Positions 10,787 through 20,221 are shown, counted from the first letter of the stretch. The stretch is 64,000 bases of DNA from Staphylococcus gallinarum (GCF_000875895.1 NZ_JXCF01000012.1:1-64000), one strand, 5' to 3'. Numbers and translations: made by a program. Notes: generated by a model not told the origin, from the sequence alone.

Positions 10787-12157
10787 TTACCTTTTTCGAA
10801 ATACTTCTAGCAAAATCATTATAAGTATCATACTGATATTAAATATATTATTTTTATCACTGAAAAAAATTTCTACTACTTGGAAAATTGATAAAAGACT
10901 TATTATTAACAAAAGTTTATTTAATTTTTCGCTTCTTTCTTCTTCCTTATATGACTGCTCCAATTCAATTAGTGATAATTCTTCTTTGTTTAATTCTTCA
11001 ATATATTGTGGAGATTTAAAATCATTATTATTCTTTAGATACAAATATAAATATAAACTAGGTAAAAGCTCTGTTCTATAAATAATTGCAATAGATCTCT
11101 TGAAATTTAGTATCCATTGTCTAAAATATAGGGCTTCTTTTTTTCCATTTAAATTATATTGTTGATACCCATACAATTGTAATTCATTTAACATAGTTTC
11201 TAAGAAAAAGAAATTAGCAGAACTATTGAAATAAAGTGCCATTTGAGAACATTTTTCTAAAACATCTTCTTCTTGCTCATCCATCCAAACTACAAAAACA
11301 GATGCTTTATTCAAGAAGTTTATATAATTATCGCTATAACCATCTTGCCTAAAATGTTTACTTTTTCCTTCAAATGAAAAAATAGGCGCATTTACTAACC
11401 ACTCTTGAATCTTCACGTCCTCATAGAAAGGATCATCAGTAAATTCATTTTCATTAGCTAAATAATAAACTTCAAAACCCATATTTTTAGATACTTTATA
11501 TTCAAAAATATCCTTACTATTAATTTTTATAATTCTATTAATTTGTCTAGAAACATCTCTAATATTTTTACAATGTCTATTACCATACAATTGATACTGT
11601 CTTTGTCTATTATTTTTTTCTTGATTAATTAGAGGATATATCTTATCTTTTACACATGAGAAAGTACTATACAAGTCGCTTCCAAAGTTTATACTCTCTA
11701 AGTCTTCAATGATTTCTATAACAAATGTACCATTGTTAAATATAGTTAAGGTTAAAAAAAATAAATTCAAAGTGTTCTCATGAGTAATTTCAATATGTGG
11801 AGTGAATATATATTTTTTATATTTGTATCCATGTATATTATTTTGATCAAACAATCCATCATTAATATTTGCATTAGTAGCAAATTTTTCTAAAAATTTT
11901 TCTAGTTTTTCGTGATATTCTTTTGTATGTCTTTTATATCTTCCAGGTAAAATCCAATAATCATAATTTACCGGGGGGTTGTCAGGAGATAAAATGCGTA
12001 TAACTCCTTTTACATTCAATAGAATTTCCTCAATTTTTTCAAACCAAGGGTTCATGTTATTATCTTTTATATTTATAGCAGTAGCATATTGATATGTTAC
12101 TTTATAGCCTTGTAATTTATTAATATCTTCTAGAATCTTTTCAATTTTATTGTCCAT
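10787..12157 (-). CDS. unknown transposon cargo protein with two C-terminal membrane helices
   Basis: I do not recognise this protein (456 residues from the ATG at 12157; the frame extends six codons upstream to 12175, overlapping tnpC). The start at 12157 sits downstream of GAGG at the end of tnpC. The first roughly 380 residues look soluble, mixed and aromatic-rich. A charged helical stretch (EELNKEELSLIELEQSYKEE) then leads into two hydrophobic segments (LLLIISLLSIFQVVEIFF and IFNISMILIMILLEVF) and a short basic tail. A long helical stalk followed by two terminal membrane helices resembles CorA-like topology, though I see no GMN motif. It follows tnpABC and is probably cotranscribed. Function unknown. 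Confidence 0.75.
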   Translation of the reverse strand: MDNKIEKILEDINKLQGYKVTYQYATAINIKDNNMNPWFEKIEEILLNVKGVIRILSPDNPPVNYDYWILPGRYKRHTKEYHEKLEKFLEKFATNANINDGLFDQNNIHGYKYKKYIFTPHIEITHENTLNLFFLTLTIFNNGTFVIEIIEDLESINFGSDLYSTFSCVKDKIYPLINQEKNNRQRQYQLYGNRHCKNIRDVSRQINRIIKINSKDIFEYKVSKNMGFEVYYLANENEFTDDPFYEDVKIQEWLVNAPIFSFEGKSKHFRQDGYSDNYINFLNKASVFVVWMDEQEEDVLEKCSQMALYFNSSANFFFLETMLNELQLYGYQQYNLNGKKEALYFRQWILNFKRSIAIIYRTELLPSLYLYLYLKNNNDFKSPQYIEELNKEELSLIELEQSYKEEERSEKLNKLLLIISLLSIFQVVEIFFSDKNNIFNISMILIMILLEVFRKR

Positions 12158-12161
12158 TATT

Positions 12162-12527
12162 TTAAATATCCTCATACAGCCTAGAATATAAAACGCTAAT
12201 TTCTTCTTTCAACATTTTTTTCTCTTTTTCTAAAGAATTTACTTTTCTTTTTAAAGAGGAGATTAACGCATCTTTACCGTCATTTTTATTTTTATGAACA
12301 AATATTTCTCTGTTTTGTTCACGTAACTTCTCTATTTTCTTTCGAATTTTATTATTTTTATATAATGTAGCTTTCGAAACTTTTGAATGTTTAGAAACGA
12401 TGTTAAAGTTAATTTCTTTATTTTTTTGAACTAAATCATTTATTGCTTTATCAACTTTTTTCTCGGTTTTAACTTTTCGTTCTGCATGCAACTGTTTTAA
12501 TTGTTCTTGTCTATTAAATTTTTCCAT
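12162..12527 (-). CDS. tnpC: transposition regulator TnpC-like
   Basis: A 121-residue lysine-rich protein in the position and size range of Tn554 TnpC (about 125 residues). The N-terminal part has a helix-turn-helix-like segment (VSKHSKVSKATLYKNNKIRKK) and the C-terminal part a coiled coil (LKRKVNSLEKEKKMLKEEISVL). In Tn554, TnpC affects frequency and orientation of insertion but is not strictly required. It begins eight bases after the tnpB stop, in one operon. Confidence 0.8.
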   Translation of the reverse strand: MEKFNRQEQLKQLHAERKVKTEKKVDKAINDLVQKNKEINFNIVSKHSKVSKATLYKNNKIRKKIEKLREQNREIFVHKNKNDGKDALISSLKRKVNSLEKEKKMLKEEISVLYSRLYEDI

Positions 12528-12535
12528 CTTAACCT

Positions 12536-14605
12536 CTATACTTTTATTCTATTACTTCTCCCGAATATAATGTTTCCATCTTTTATATTACCTAGTATTT
12601 CTTCATATTTATTTAATATATTTATATGCTTTTCAACCATATCTTGTCTATTATTATTTTTAGCTAATTCTATAGATTTGACCGTTGATTTGATATGTAA
12701 TTCATATTTTTCAACATCTAAATCAGAAAATCCAATAGCTAAATCCTTACATGGTTTCCCAGAATTACAAGTCAGGCATGGCGGAGCTTCCATGTATGGA
12801 CAATCACCACTCAATCTAGCATGACAAGTGCCATAAGGATTGTCCATTGCGTTTAATTTATGTTCTTGCCATAAAGAATTCAATGCTTTTTCAGATAGTT
12901 CACTACTATGCTGTATATTTTTAATTTTACCGTCAACATCAAAACTAAAAGCTCCTTGATCAATAACTGATTCAAAAGCCTTTCTCTTTGTATCATCAAG
13001 TAACTTAGCATATCTTAGAGTCATTTCTGGTGAGGAGTGTGCTAATAATTCTTGTATCGTTAATATATCTGCTCCACCATTTAACAATTTTACTGCATAG
13101 GTATGTCTAAATTGATGAGTTTTGAAATGGAAGATTTCTCCTTGTTCATCAATAATATTTTTAGTCTTTGATAAATGATTTAAGTGTGCTCTGACCATAT
13201 GTTGTGTAAAGGGCATTCCCTTTCTTTTTCCTTTATAAATAGCAAAAATATAATTATTAGGATTATTATCTTTTGTACTTTTACTTTTAGAATCGGCTAT
13301 TAAAACTGCTATTATATCAGCTAATTTATTATCAATTGGTATTCTATGTCCTTTAACAAAAGTTTTAGCAATATCTGTGATTATTGAATACTTTCCATTA
13401 ACTTTTGCAAGGCAATTATTTTGTAATGTCAATACATCAGAAATTCTTAATCCTGTTTTAAAAGCTATCCAAACTACAGGTATTAAATCTTTATGCAAAT
13501 CATTTATATGCTCAAAAAGCTGTTCCAATACAAAATCTGGGATATAATCAATTTGGCTACTATTTTTCTTTTCGTGTTTAGGTAAGTCTTGAGGATAAAT
13601 TAAAAATCGTATATCTTGGTACGGTGCTATAGCATAGTTTTGAGTTATAATATCGTTTAAGAACCTTCTAATTGTTTTTAATTCTTCTCTCACAAAATTC
13701 TTAGTACTTTGCAAATGTTTATTAGCTGCATATTCAAACAAAAATTCTATATATGCTTCGATATGACATCTATCTAGTTCATTTAAACTATTCCTTGTTT
13801 CTTTATTTTTAGATATATTTTGAAAAAACCTAGTTAAAACTCTTATATAAAACCTTGCTGTAGCAAATGCTATATCACCAGTTATCAAACGATTTTTTAA
13901 ATATTTTTTTGCTAATTCTCGCATTTTAATTGACTCAATTTTTTCAAAGTTTAAATAATTGCCAGTTAGTGTTTTATTATAACTCAATCCATATTTTTCT
14001 AAATTTCTAATATCCCATTTATCTTTTTCCCATTCTTCTCGCTTATCAATGAACTTAATTAGATTAATGTACATATTCTTTAAAAAAGAAGCCAGTCCGC
14101 TTTTGTATTCATAATCACCAAAAACTATTGTTGATGATCTTCTTTTTATTGGTATATTATTTTCAGTCAGCCAATTAAACCAGTGCTTTTCTAATGTATT
14201 TATATCACAATCAAGTAAAGAATTTAAATTTGGATAAACTTCATTAAAGAACTTAGCAATCTTATTAAGCTTTACTGCTCCAGTATTAAATAAATTAGAT
14301 AAGGACCAATCCTCTTTAACTATCAGTTTCAAAAAAAGGTATTTAAATTCTAAATTCAAATTTTTACTTTTAATCCTAAAGAAAACATTTTTTCTTTTGT
14401 CTCTATAGTTCTTGATACTATCTTGAAATTGCTTGAATTTGTTAAAAGCTGTAATGTGCCACTCATCATTTTTAAAAAAGTAATCATCATATATTTCAGT
14501 TATTAAAACCTCTCCTTTTATATTGATGGTTCTACTTTGTAATGTACATAATTCATTAATCATAGTACTGTTTGTAGGTAAATTAATTGGTATTGACATA
14601 GTCAT
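12536..14605 (-). CDS. tnpB: tyrosine recombinase TnpB (Tn554 family)
   Basis: A 689-residue large transposase, somewhat longer than Tn554 TnpB (630). The catalytic domain shows KTGLRISDVL (first Arg), HQFRHTYAVKLL (HxxR), LLAHSSPEMTLRY (His and nucleophilic Tyr). A cysteine cluster near the C-terminus (CHARLSGDCPYMEAPPCL and TCNSGKPC) is a metal-binding feature typical of this group. The ATG overlaps the tnpA stop by four bases (ATGA). It acts together with TnpA in site-specific excision and integration. Confidence 0.93.
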   Translation of the reverse strand: MTMSIPINLPTNSTMINELCTLQSRTINIKGEVLITEIYDDYFFKNDEWHITAFNKFKQFQDSIKNYRDKRKNVFFRIKSKNLNLEFKYLFLKLIVKEDWSLSNLFNTGAVKLNKIAKFFNEVYPNLNSLLDCDINTLEKHWFNWLTENNIPIKRRSSTIVFGDYEYKSGLASFLKNMYINLIKFIDKREEWEKDKWDIRNLEKYGLSYNKTLTGNYLNFEKIESIKMRELAKKYLKNRLITGDIAFATARFYIRVLTRFFQNISKNKETRNSLNELDRCHIEAYIEFLFEYAANKHLQSTKNFVREELKTIRRFLNDIITQNYAIAPYQDIRFLIYPQDLPKHEKKNSSQIDYIPDFVLEQLFEHINDLHKDLIPVVWIAFKTGLRISDVLTLQNNCLAKVNGKYSIITDIAKTFVKGHRIPIDNKLADIIAVLIADSKSKSTKDNNPNNYIFAIYKGKRKGMPFTQHMVRAHLNHLSKTKNIIDEQGEIFHFKTHQFRHTYAVKLLNGGADILTIQELLAHSSPEMTLRYAKLLDDTKRKAFESVIDQGAFSFDVDGKIKNIQHSSELSEKALNSLWQEHKLNAMDNPYGTCHARLSGDCPYMEAPPCLTCNSGKPCKDLAIGFSDLDVEKYELHIKSTVKSIELAKNNNRQDMVEKHINILNKYEEILGNIKDGNIIFGRSNRIKV

Positions 14606-15714
14606 TCCCCTTTATTAAAAACTTGAAATTGATGCTTTACTTTATTCCAATCTTCACGTATATCTTCTTCAGTGGGATGAACATATAAATTAATAGTCGT
14701 TTGTATATTACTATGACCAAGTCTTTCTTGAACTTGTTTTATATCCTTAGTTTCATTATAAAAAACAGTTGCATGTGTATGGCGAAATAAATGAGGATGA
14801 ACATTTATAGATGTTTTATGTTTTAGCCTTTTAAATAATGAATATATATCACTATAATTCATAGCTTCTCCTACATTTCTCCCCTTTATTTTTACAAAAA
14901 GATAATCAGAACATATTGAAAGTTCGTCAATTATTTCGTAGACATAATCATCGTATAAATCAATTAACGATTGGGAAATAAATATTTTTCTTTCCCCAGT
15001 TTTCAAATAAGTACCATTATCATTAAATCTATTTTTCAAAACTATTTGATGGCCTTTTCTAAAGTCAAATTTAATATCATCAATACGTAATGATAATACC
15101 TCACCTATACGTAATCCGGTTTCATATAGTAATTGTATTAAGAATTTATCTCTAATATTATTAGCTTCCTCTAATAATTTCTTAACCTCCGCATTAGTTA
15201 ACACTTCTATTTTTTTCTTTGGTTCTTTAACTTTCAAAATATTTTTCAACGTTCTATAGTCCTTATTTATGTGATGCATGAAACTTTTATATTTTTTAGA
15301 GTATTTACTTTCCATATGCATAAAATCATAGAAATTAACATCTAATTTTTTACTCCTATAGAGATAATCATAAAAATTAGATACTACAGTCATAGTCAGA
15401 TTAATTGTCTTAGGACTAATGCTTTTTTCTTTTCGGTGATAAGAGAGGACATTCTCATATTCAAAAGGTGTTTTCATCCATCTTATAAAATCAACAAAGT
15501 TATCAAAACTAACTTCTTTATAGCATATCTTTTTACTTTCTAAGTAAACAAAAAAATTTTTTAGTGCATAGGCATAGGTTTTCTTGGTATTTAAACTTTT
15601 CTTAACACTATCCAGATACTTCAAATATCTTACTGCATCTACTATAGGTTCATTATTACCATCTAAAATCATAAAATTGGTACCATTCTTAGATTTTACT
15701 TCTACTATTTTCAT
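14602..15714 (-). CDS. tnpA: tyrosine recombinase TnpA (Tn554 family)
   Basis: A site-specific recombinase of 370 residues when started at 15714 (MKIVEVKSKNG), preceded by GAG at suitable spacing; the frame is open to 15753. An N-terminal SAM-like core-binding domain (KTYAYALKNFFVYLESK) precedes the catalytic domain with ETGLRIGEVLSL, HLFRHTHATVF and LGHSNIQTTINLYVHP, which supply the Arg, His-x-x-Arg, His and Tyr. It lies next to the right end of the element, the expected place for tnpA. Confidence 0.93.
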   Translation of the reverse strand: MKIVEVKSKNGTNFMILDGNNEPIVDAVRYLKYLDSVKKSLNTKKTYAYALKNFFVYLESKKICYKEVSFDNFVDFIRWMKTPFEYENVLSYHRKEKSISPKTINLTMTVVSNFYDYLYRSKKLDVNFYDFMHMESKYSKKYKSFMHHINKDYRTLKNILKVKEPKKKIEVLTNAEVKKLLEEANNIRDKFLIQLLYETGLRIGEVLSLRIDDIKFDFRKGHQIVLKNRFNDNGTYLKTGERKIFISQSLIDLYDDYVYEIIDELSICSDYLFVKIKGRNVGEAMNYSDIYSLFKRLKHKTSINVHPHLFRHTHATVFYNETKDIKQVQERLGHSNIQTTINLYVHPTEEDIREDWNKVKHQFQVFNKGE

Positions 15715-15805
15715 AATAATCTCATTTCTAATTTTAATAGTATAAGTATACACTATTCAAATTCTTTTTACATCATACATATTAAACTTATTACACGTAA
15801 TAAAA

Positions 15806-15878
15806 AAAGACTATTTAATATTTTTACTTTGTTCATTTTTTCTTAAAATATGATTCATTTTAAACAAAATAGTCTATA
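15806..15878. repeat. inverted repeat near the right end of the element
   Basis: AGACTATTT (15808-15816) is inverted as AAATAGTCT further on, enclosing an AT-rich stretch between tnpA and the element end. It could be a terminator for readthrough or a recombinase accessory site. Confidence 0.35.
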
Positions 15879-15897
15879 TTCTTCAACATATATATAA

Positions 15898-15903
15898 CCG
15901 TTT
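15898..15903 (+). repeat. right junction core CCGTTT
   Basis: Direct copy of 6848-6853 at the other boundary of the element; the target gene resumes at 15904. Confidence 0.8.
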
Positions 15904-16221
15904 GCCACATTGCCAGAACAATTCGAGTCGATTCAACAATATATTATAGATCAAAATAAAATCGACCGTCCCTTGTTATCAGATGATCAATTAAACGAAT
16001 TGAACAGCCAACTACATCAAGCATTACATAGAGACATTCCTGTCTCAATAGAATACTTCCAAGATGGTTGGTTAGAAACCGTTGAGCTACGAATCAAGCG
16101 TATCAATTTATTACAAATGAACTTGGAGGGTGAGATTACAAATTCAACACGCACGATGACATTATCTTTATTAGACATCACCAAGATACTCACCACTGAT
16201 AATCGTACATCAATTGAATAG
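15904..16221 (+). pseudogene. yolD-like protein, 3' fragment
   Basis: Continuation of the gene begun at 6746: ATLPEQFESIQQYIIDQNKIDRP and on to the stop at 16219-16221. A TTG at 15910 could be read as a start but no RBS precedes it, so this part is probably silent. Codon usage is less AT-rich than in the transposon copy. Confidence 0.9.
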
Positions 16222-16223
16222 GT

Positions 16224-16252
16224 TATCTTGGCAGTAATTAACTGCTAAGATA
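16224..16252 (+). terminator. hairpin after the yolD 3' fragment
   Basis: TATCTTGGCAGT / ACTGCTAAGATA stem; the T-tract is poor. Confidence 0.45.
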
Positions 16253-16295
16253 GCTACTATTTACTCCCTTTGATTCGCAATTTTCAAATTCGCAT

Positions 16296-16325
16296 AAAAA
16301 AATAGAACACTTAACGTGTTCTATC
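16296..16325 (-). terminator. terminator of the small membrane protein gene
   Basis: ATAGAACAC-TTAA-GTGTTCTAT stem followed on the minus strand by seven T residues. Confidence 0.8.
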
Positions 16326-16331
16326 AATAAA

Positions 16332-16502
16332 TTAATTATTTGTTTCGATATCTGAAACGATTTCTTTAGTTTTACTTTCGATTTCTTCAAAATCTTTTTT
16401 GAAGATATAGGCGAATGCTACAGCACCAACGCCAGCGATTAATGAAACGGTAAAGATTGTACCGAAAACAAATTTAAATAAACCTTTAATAAAATTCCAC
16501 AT
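16332..16502 (-). CDS. small single-pass membrane protein, unknown
   Basis: A 56-residue protein from the ATG at 16502 (MWNFIKGLFKFVFG), chosen because GAGGTGA lies eight bases upstream; a GTG four codons earlier overlaps this RBS. One membrane helix (GTIFTVSLIAGVGAVAFAYIF) is followed by a charged tail (KKDFEEIESKTKEIVSDIE). It has its own terminator. Similar small proteins occur at this place in staphylococci (memory). Function unknown. Confidence 0.7.
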   Translation of the reverse strand: MWNFIKGLFKFVFGTIFTVSLIAGVGAVAFAYIFKKDFEEIESKTKEIVSDIETNN

Positions 16503-16706
16503 TATTCTGTTCACCTCAATAATTTATTAACAATGTCTATACCTAATGATAGCACAATTAAAAGCATCAATAAATATATACCCACTTTTATAGCTTTTAT
16601 TCTACAAAATTCTAAAGTAATTTTATGTTATTGATGTATAAATGCATCCATGCTTCCATTAAATTTCTCACAACTATATAAGCACAATGTATATAGAATA
16701 TCAAAA

Positions 16707-16735
16707 TAAAAAAGACTAATAGCAATTGTATTAGC
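16707..16735 (-). terminator. terminator of the 18-residue peptide gene
   Basis: GGCTAATACAATTGCTATTAGTC followed on the minus strand by TTTTTT, 17 bases past the peptide stop codon. It supports a real short transcript. Confidence 0.7.
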
Positions 16736-16751
16736 CTTTAATATAGTTAAT

Positions 16752-16808
16752 TTAATTATTCCACCAAGTTGATACGGCGTCTTTAAATGAATCATAGTAG
16801 TTTGACAT
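16752..16808 (-). CDS. 18-residue PSM-like peptide
   Basis: MSNYYDSFKDAVSTWWNN, preceded by GAGGTGAT (core eight bases from ATG) and followed by an intrinsic terminator, so it looks like a genuine minigene. The segment YDSFKDAVSTWWNN lines up with the N-terminal FNAIKDTVTAAINN of beta-class phenol-soluble modulins (recalled), and the start MSNYY resembles the MTNYF of the delta-toxin remnant in RNAIII. An amphipathic helix is plausible. The Pmt PSM exporter is encoded 4 kb away. The PSM assignment is inference. Confidence 0.6.
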   Translation of the reverse strand: MSNYYDSFKDAVSTWWNN

Positions 16809-16956
16809 TATAATCACCTCATTAAACTAATTTTATTAGTTATTCGCTGATGTTATTATTATAATAACTATTCTACTTACATAATACAATTAATATGAAG
16901 TTACAAAAGAATTACAGTTCTGTAAGTTAATATATAATAAATTAGGAGTTTTGTTT

Positions 16957-17998
16957 ATGCAAAATGTAAAATCAGATATTTTCACGCATCGCGGTTCTCA
17001 CTTTGATTTAGGTATAGAGACTGCTAAATGGATGCAACAAACCCCACTATTGAAAAACAGAGAAAAAGAATGGAAAAAGCGTGTTCCACGTTTTGACATA
17101 CATATAAAGGAAACATATGATATATTCCAAGTCTATGCACCACAAATATGGGAAGAGATTAATGGCATGCAAGAAGTATTAAATATCCCAACTAGCCAAA
17201 TGATATTAAATTTTGCTCATTACCGCTTCACACCACTTAAGAATAGTGGCTGCACAGTGTTTCTAGGCAATGATTATATGGTTAGAAATTATGATTATCA
17301 CCCTGCTACATATGACGGACGTTATTTATTGTTCCAACCAAATGATGGTGGACTAGCACATGTTGCCCCTACATCTAGAGTAACAGGTAGAATGGATGGT
17401 ATGAATGAGGCCGGCCTAGCTATGGGTTATAATTTTCATGCATAGAAAGCATCCAGGAAACGGATTTGTATGCTATATGATTGGTAGATTAATACTTCAA
17501 TACTGTAAAGATGTTCCCGAAGCAATAAAATTACTAGAAGAAATACCTCACCGAAGTTCTTTCAGTTATATTGTTATGGATAAGCATTTAAATCATGCAA
17601 TCATTGAAGTTTCACCACGTTCCATCGAGGTTCGCTATGATCGAACATGTACCAATCATTTTAAATTATTAACACATGAGAATAGAAATTACACCAAAGA
17701 ATCGAAGGAGCGATTGTCGAGATTGTTAAAAAAAACACCACAACATCTTGATAAAATGGACGCATTCCAGATGTTCAATGATCCAAAATTTGAAATTTAT
17801 AGTAAATTATTTAAAAGTTGGTCAGGGACGATACACACAAGTATGTATGAGCCCCAGTCACTAACAGCTTATATTGCTTTAGGTGAAAATCAATCTCCAC
17901 TTAAAGTCGACTTTTCAAAATGGTTAACTGGATCATCATTAAATGAAACACAAATCACTGGAAAAATTGATACTGATTTAACATTTGCCACTGAATAA
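16957..17998 (+). pseudogene. C45-family acyltransferase/hydrolase, frameshifted
   Basis: Homologue of acyl-CoA:6-aminopenicillanate acyltransferase-like proteins (peptidase C45, Ntn hydrolase fold). The first part, from the ATG at 16957 (TTAGGAGT upstream), runs to GLAMGYNFHA and stops at 17445; the remainder continues from 17438 in another frame (HRKHPGNGFVCYMIGRL) to 17998. Reading TTT for the TTTT run just before 17437 would give NFMHRKHPGNGF, the expected family sequence, for a protein of about 346 residues. The likely nucleophile is the Cys in NSGCTVFLGN. It may be a true inactivation, a slippage-prone tract or a sequencing error. The natural substrate is unknown; cleavage of bile salts or acyl-peptides is known in relatives. 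Confidence 0.8.
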
Positions 17999-18005
17999 AT
18001 TATAA

Positions 18006-18047
18006 AAAGAACCGACAATAACACAAAATGTTAAACTCGGTTCTTTC
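18006..18047. terminator. bidirectional terminator between the C45 gene and the DUF4097 gene
   Basis: AAAGAACCGA / TCGGTTCTTT stem between convergent genes, A-rich and T-rich flanks on either side. Confidence 0.75.
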
Positions 18048-18059
18048 ATTTACGCTCTA

Positions 18060-18911
18060 TTAATCTATATGAATATCACCATGATTGGTATAAAATTCCA
18101 AGACATTTTGTCCATCTCCAACTTTACCATCGATAAACATTTTATTGTTTACATGCGCATTGCCATTTTCGGGATTTAACTTTAACAACGTATTGTTCGG
18201 TTCTTTGTTATATCTCATGTGTATATTACCGTGTTGTGTAGAGGCTTTAAAATCAGATTTTACATCCATTTTATTCAACTCAATATTCCCTTTGTTCGCA
18301 AGCAATACTGAAGATTCAATTAAGGAATCATTAACTATGATGCTTTCATTTTTCGATTTAATATTTGCATGCTTTATATCACTTTTAGTTAAGTGAATTG
18401 GAGAATTAGTCCCTCTATAAAACATATCATTTATCGTCGAATTTTTTACTGTAATACGCGCACCGCCAGTGTCATTAAATAAAATTTTTGCTGATTTAAT
18501 ATCCACATTATTTATGGTAGTCGCATTTGTTTCGCATGATAGTGTTAACTTATCTAATTGTTTATCTGGAACTATTATTGTCATCTGGTCATTTACTCGT
18601 CTAAATGGGTTAAAATTCAAACCATAATGATCTTCACTATTACTATTTTCTTGAATGCTTAATTCTTGATTAGAGTCATCAATGTTCAACCTTTTCTTAC
18701 CACTATATTTAACTGCAAATTGTTTACCTCGTTTGATGTTAATCGAACTATTTTGACTATCTAACTTAAGACTATTTATCTTTTTAGAATCAAAGGTTTT
18801 ATTTACAGAATTAAGTTTATTATTTTGTTGCTCAAATCCAAACCAAGTCAAGCAGCCTAAGAGGAAGCATACTATAAATAAGATTAATCCACTTATGAAT
18901 AACTTCTTCAT
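18060..18911 (-). CDS. DUF4097-type beta-helix membrane-anchored protein
   Basis: A 283-residue protein with an N-terminal membrane anchor (LFISGLILFIVCFLLGCLTWFGF) and an extracellular region of short repeated strands (SINIKRGKQFAVKYSG, HANIKSKNESIIVNDS, GNIELNKMDVKSDFKASTQHGNIHMR) typical of the DUF4097/DUF4098 adhesin-like domain. It ends with NHGDIHID. Its ATG overlaps the stop of the DUF1700 gene by four bases, so the two are translated together. These pairs are common in Firmicutes and probably respond to or organise the envelope; specific function unknown. Confidence 0.8.
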   Translation of the reverse strand: MKKLFISGLILFIVCFLLGCLTWFGFEQQNNKLNSVNKTFDSKKINSLKLDSQNSSINIKRGKQFAVKYSGKKRLNIDDSNQELSIQENSNSEDHYGLNFNPFRRVNDQMTIIVPDKQLDKLTLSCETNATTINNVDIKSAKILFNDTGGARITVKNSTINDMFYRGTNSPIHLTKSDIKHANIKSKNESIIVNDSLIESSVLLANKGNIELNKMDVKSDFKASTQHGNIHMRYNKEPNNTLLKLNPENGNAHVNNKMFIDGKVGDGQNVLEFYTNHGDIHID

Positions 18912-19483
18912 TCAACTGCACTCCCTCTAATCGTTTTGATATTCCAACGTAAATACTTCAAAATTAAACGATATACAAATTGAGCTAATTTAGCAATTGC
19001 AACGAAAAGTACAATGCCTAAGCCAGTATATGATATTGCAAACAAGTAATTGCTAACCGCAAAGCTGATATTATGATTAAATATACCATTGATAATCAGT
19101 AACACTGGACTAAGTGTAAAGAATAGAGAACATAATAATAAGATAACCATAAAGAAACCTACAAATATCATTGGAATCAAGATAATCACTACAGACAAGA
19201 TACCCATGCCCAATGATGCCATAATCGCACGAACAATGGTTCTTACATTCGGTTTATATTCAGCTGAGGCTATAGCACTCTTCGCCATAATCTCTTTACC
19301 AATTTTCTTCGGTGATTCTAATGCACCAATAATTTGGTACTCATTTCTACCTTCACTTTCTTGCTCGAAAAAGTAATCCTCATATTCATACATTACTTTA
19401 TCTCTTTCACTTCTTGGTAAATTATCTAACTCTTGTTCTAATTCATTTAAAAAAGTGATTTTATCCAAAATATCTACCGCCAT
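18908..19483 (-). CDS. HAAS/DUF1700 membrane protein
   Basis: A 191-residue protein: a cytoplasmic helical N-terminus typical of the HAAS domain (FLNELEQELDNLPRSERDKVMYEYEDYFFEQ) followed by four hydrophobic segments. HAAS proteins usually pair with PadR-like regulators or DUF4097 proteins. Here the DUF4097 partner follows directly with a four-base overlap. No PadR gene is seen next to it. Role unknown; envelope-stress linked in relatives. Confidence 0.8.
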   Translation of the reverse strand: MAVDILDKITFLNELEQELDNLPRSERDKVMYEYEDYFFEQESEGRNEYQIIGALESPKKIGKEIMAKSAIASAEYKPNVRTIVRAIMASLGMGILSVVIILIPMIFVGFFMVILLLCSLFFTLSPVLLIINGIFNHNISFAVSNYLFAISYTGLGIVLFVAIAKLAQFVYRLILKYLRWNIKTIRGSAVE

Positions 19484-19560
19484 TCAAGTATAGAATTCAA
19501 TCCACTTTATATGTTCAAATAGAAAAATGACATACCTGTTGGCAATGTCATTTTAAATTG

Positions 19561-20055
19561 TTATTTATTATGAATTTCAATCTTTTTTATTTTATTATTC
19601 TTATGTACAACAAACAACTTTATTTTATGTTTTTTATCAATAAAAATCAAAGACTTAAATCCATTATGTAGTGATTTTTCTCTATAATTTGCATTTAAAC
19701 TCGCCTTCACTTTTGAAATATCGTCACCGATTTTCCAACCATAATTTGTCTGTAGACTATCGTCATTTAATAATGACATCCCAACAATTTGATTACTACG
19801 CTTATTTACTAATACTATAAATTCAGGATGATCAACCATTGAATAAACATAAACCTTCTTTAATAAAACATCATCATCTAATTCAAATTTATGCTTATTC
19901 ATTTTTGAACCAATCTTAAATTTATCAATTTTAAAGTTACTCAAATTAGTATTAGTATGTAACCTATTATGATTGACGAATATCACTACGGTGCCAATAG
20001 TAATAAGTATGAAAACAACTGTAATTATCCATTTAACATTTTTCAATAACTTCAT
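19561..20055 (-). CDS. membrane-anchored protein of unknown function
   Basis: A 164-residue protein from the ATG at 20055 (MKLLKNVKWIITVV). One N-terminal membrane segment (WIITVVFILITIGTVVIFV) is followed by a lysine-rich extracytoplasmic domain with two similar halves: FKIDKFKIGSKMNKHKFELDD and GWKIGDDISKVKASLN, a pattern seen in small beta-lactamase-inhibitor-like folds. I do not recognise the family. The frame could start six codons earlier, but GGTGAC sits just before the chosen ATG. Confidence 0.65.
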   Translation of the reverse strand: MKLLKNVKWIITVVFILITIGTVVIFVNHNRLHTNTNLSNFKIDKFKIGSKMNKHKFELDDDVLLKKVYVYSMVDHPEFIVLVNKRSNQIVGMSLLNDDSLQTNYGWKIGDDISKVKASLNANYREKSLHNGFKSLIFIDKKHKIKLFVVHKNNKIKKIEIHNK

Positions 20056-20221
20056 TTTGTCACCACATTCCATATCACTTAATTAATATAGCATAGGAAT
20101 TTCATACTTTCATCCATAAACTATACTTTTTAAAACATATTACTTTTATAAGTATTAAAAATTTTCTTTCATTTATATTTATTGATATAATAATACCTAA
20201 TAAACTAAAGGGGGAAGTACT

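Noticed and set aside
16957..17998. C45 acyltransferase as an added beta-lactam resistance factor linked with bla
   Set aside because: It lies outside the transposon, is syntenic core DNA and is frameshifted; the proximity is coincidence.
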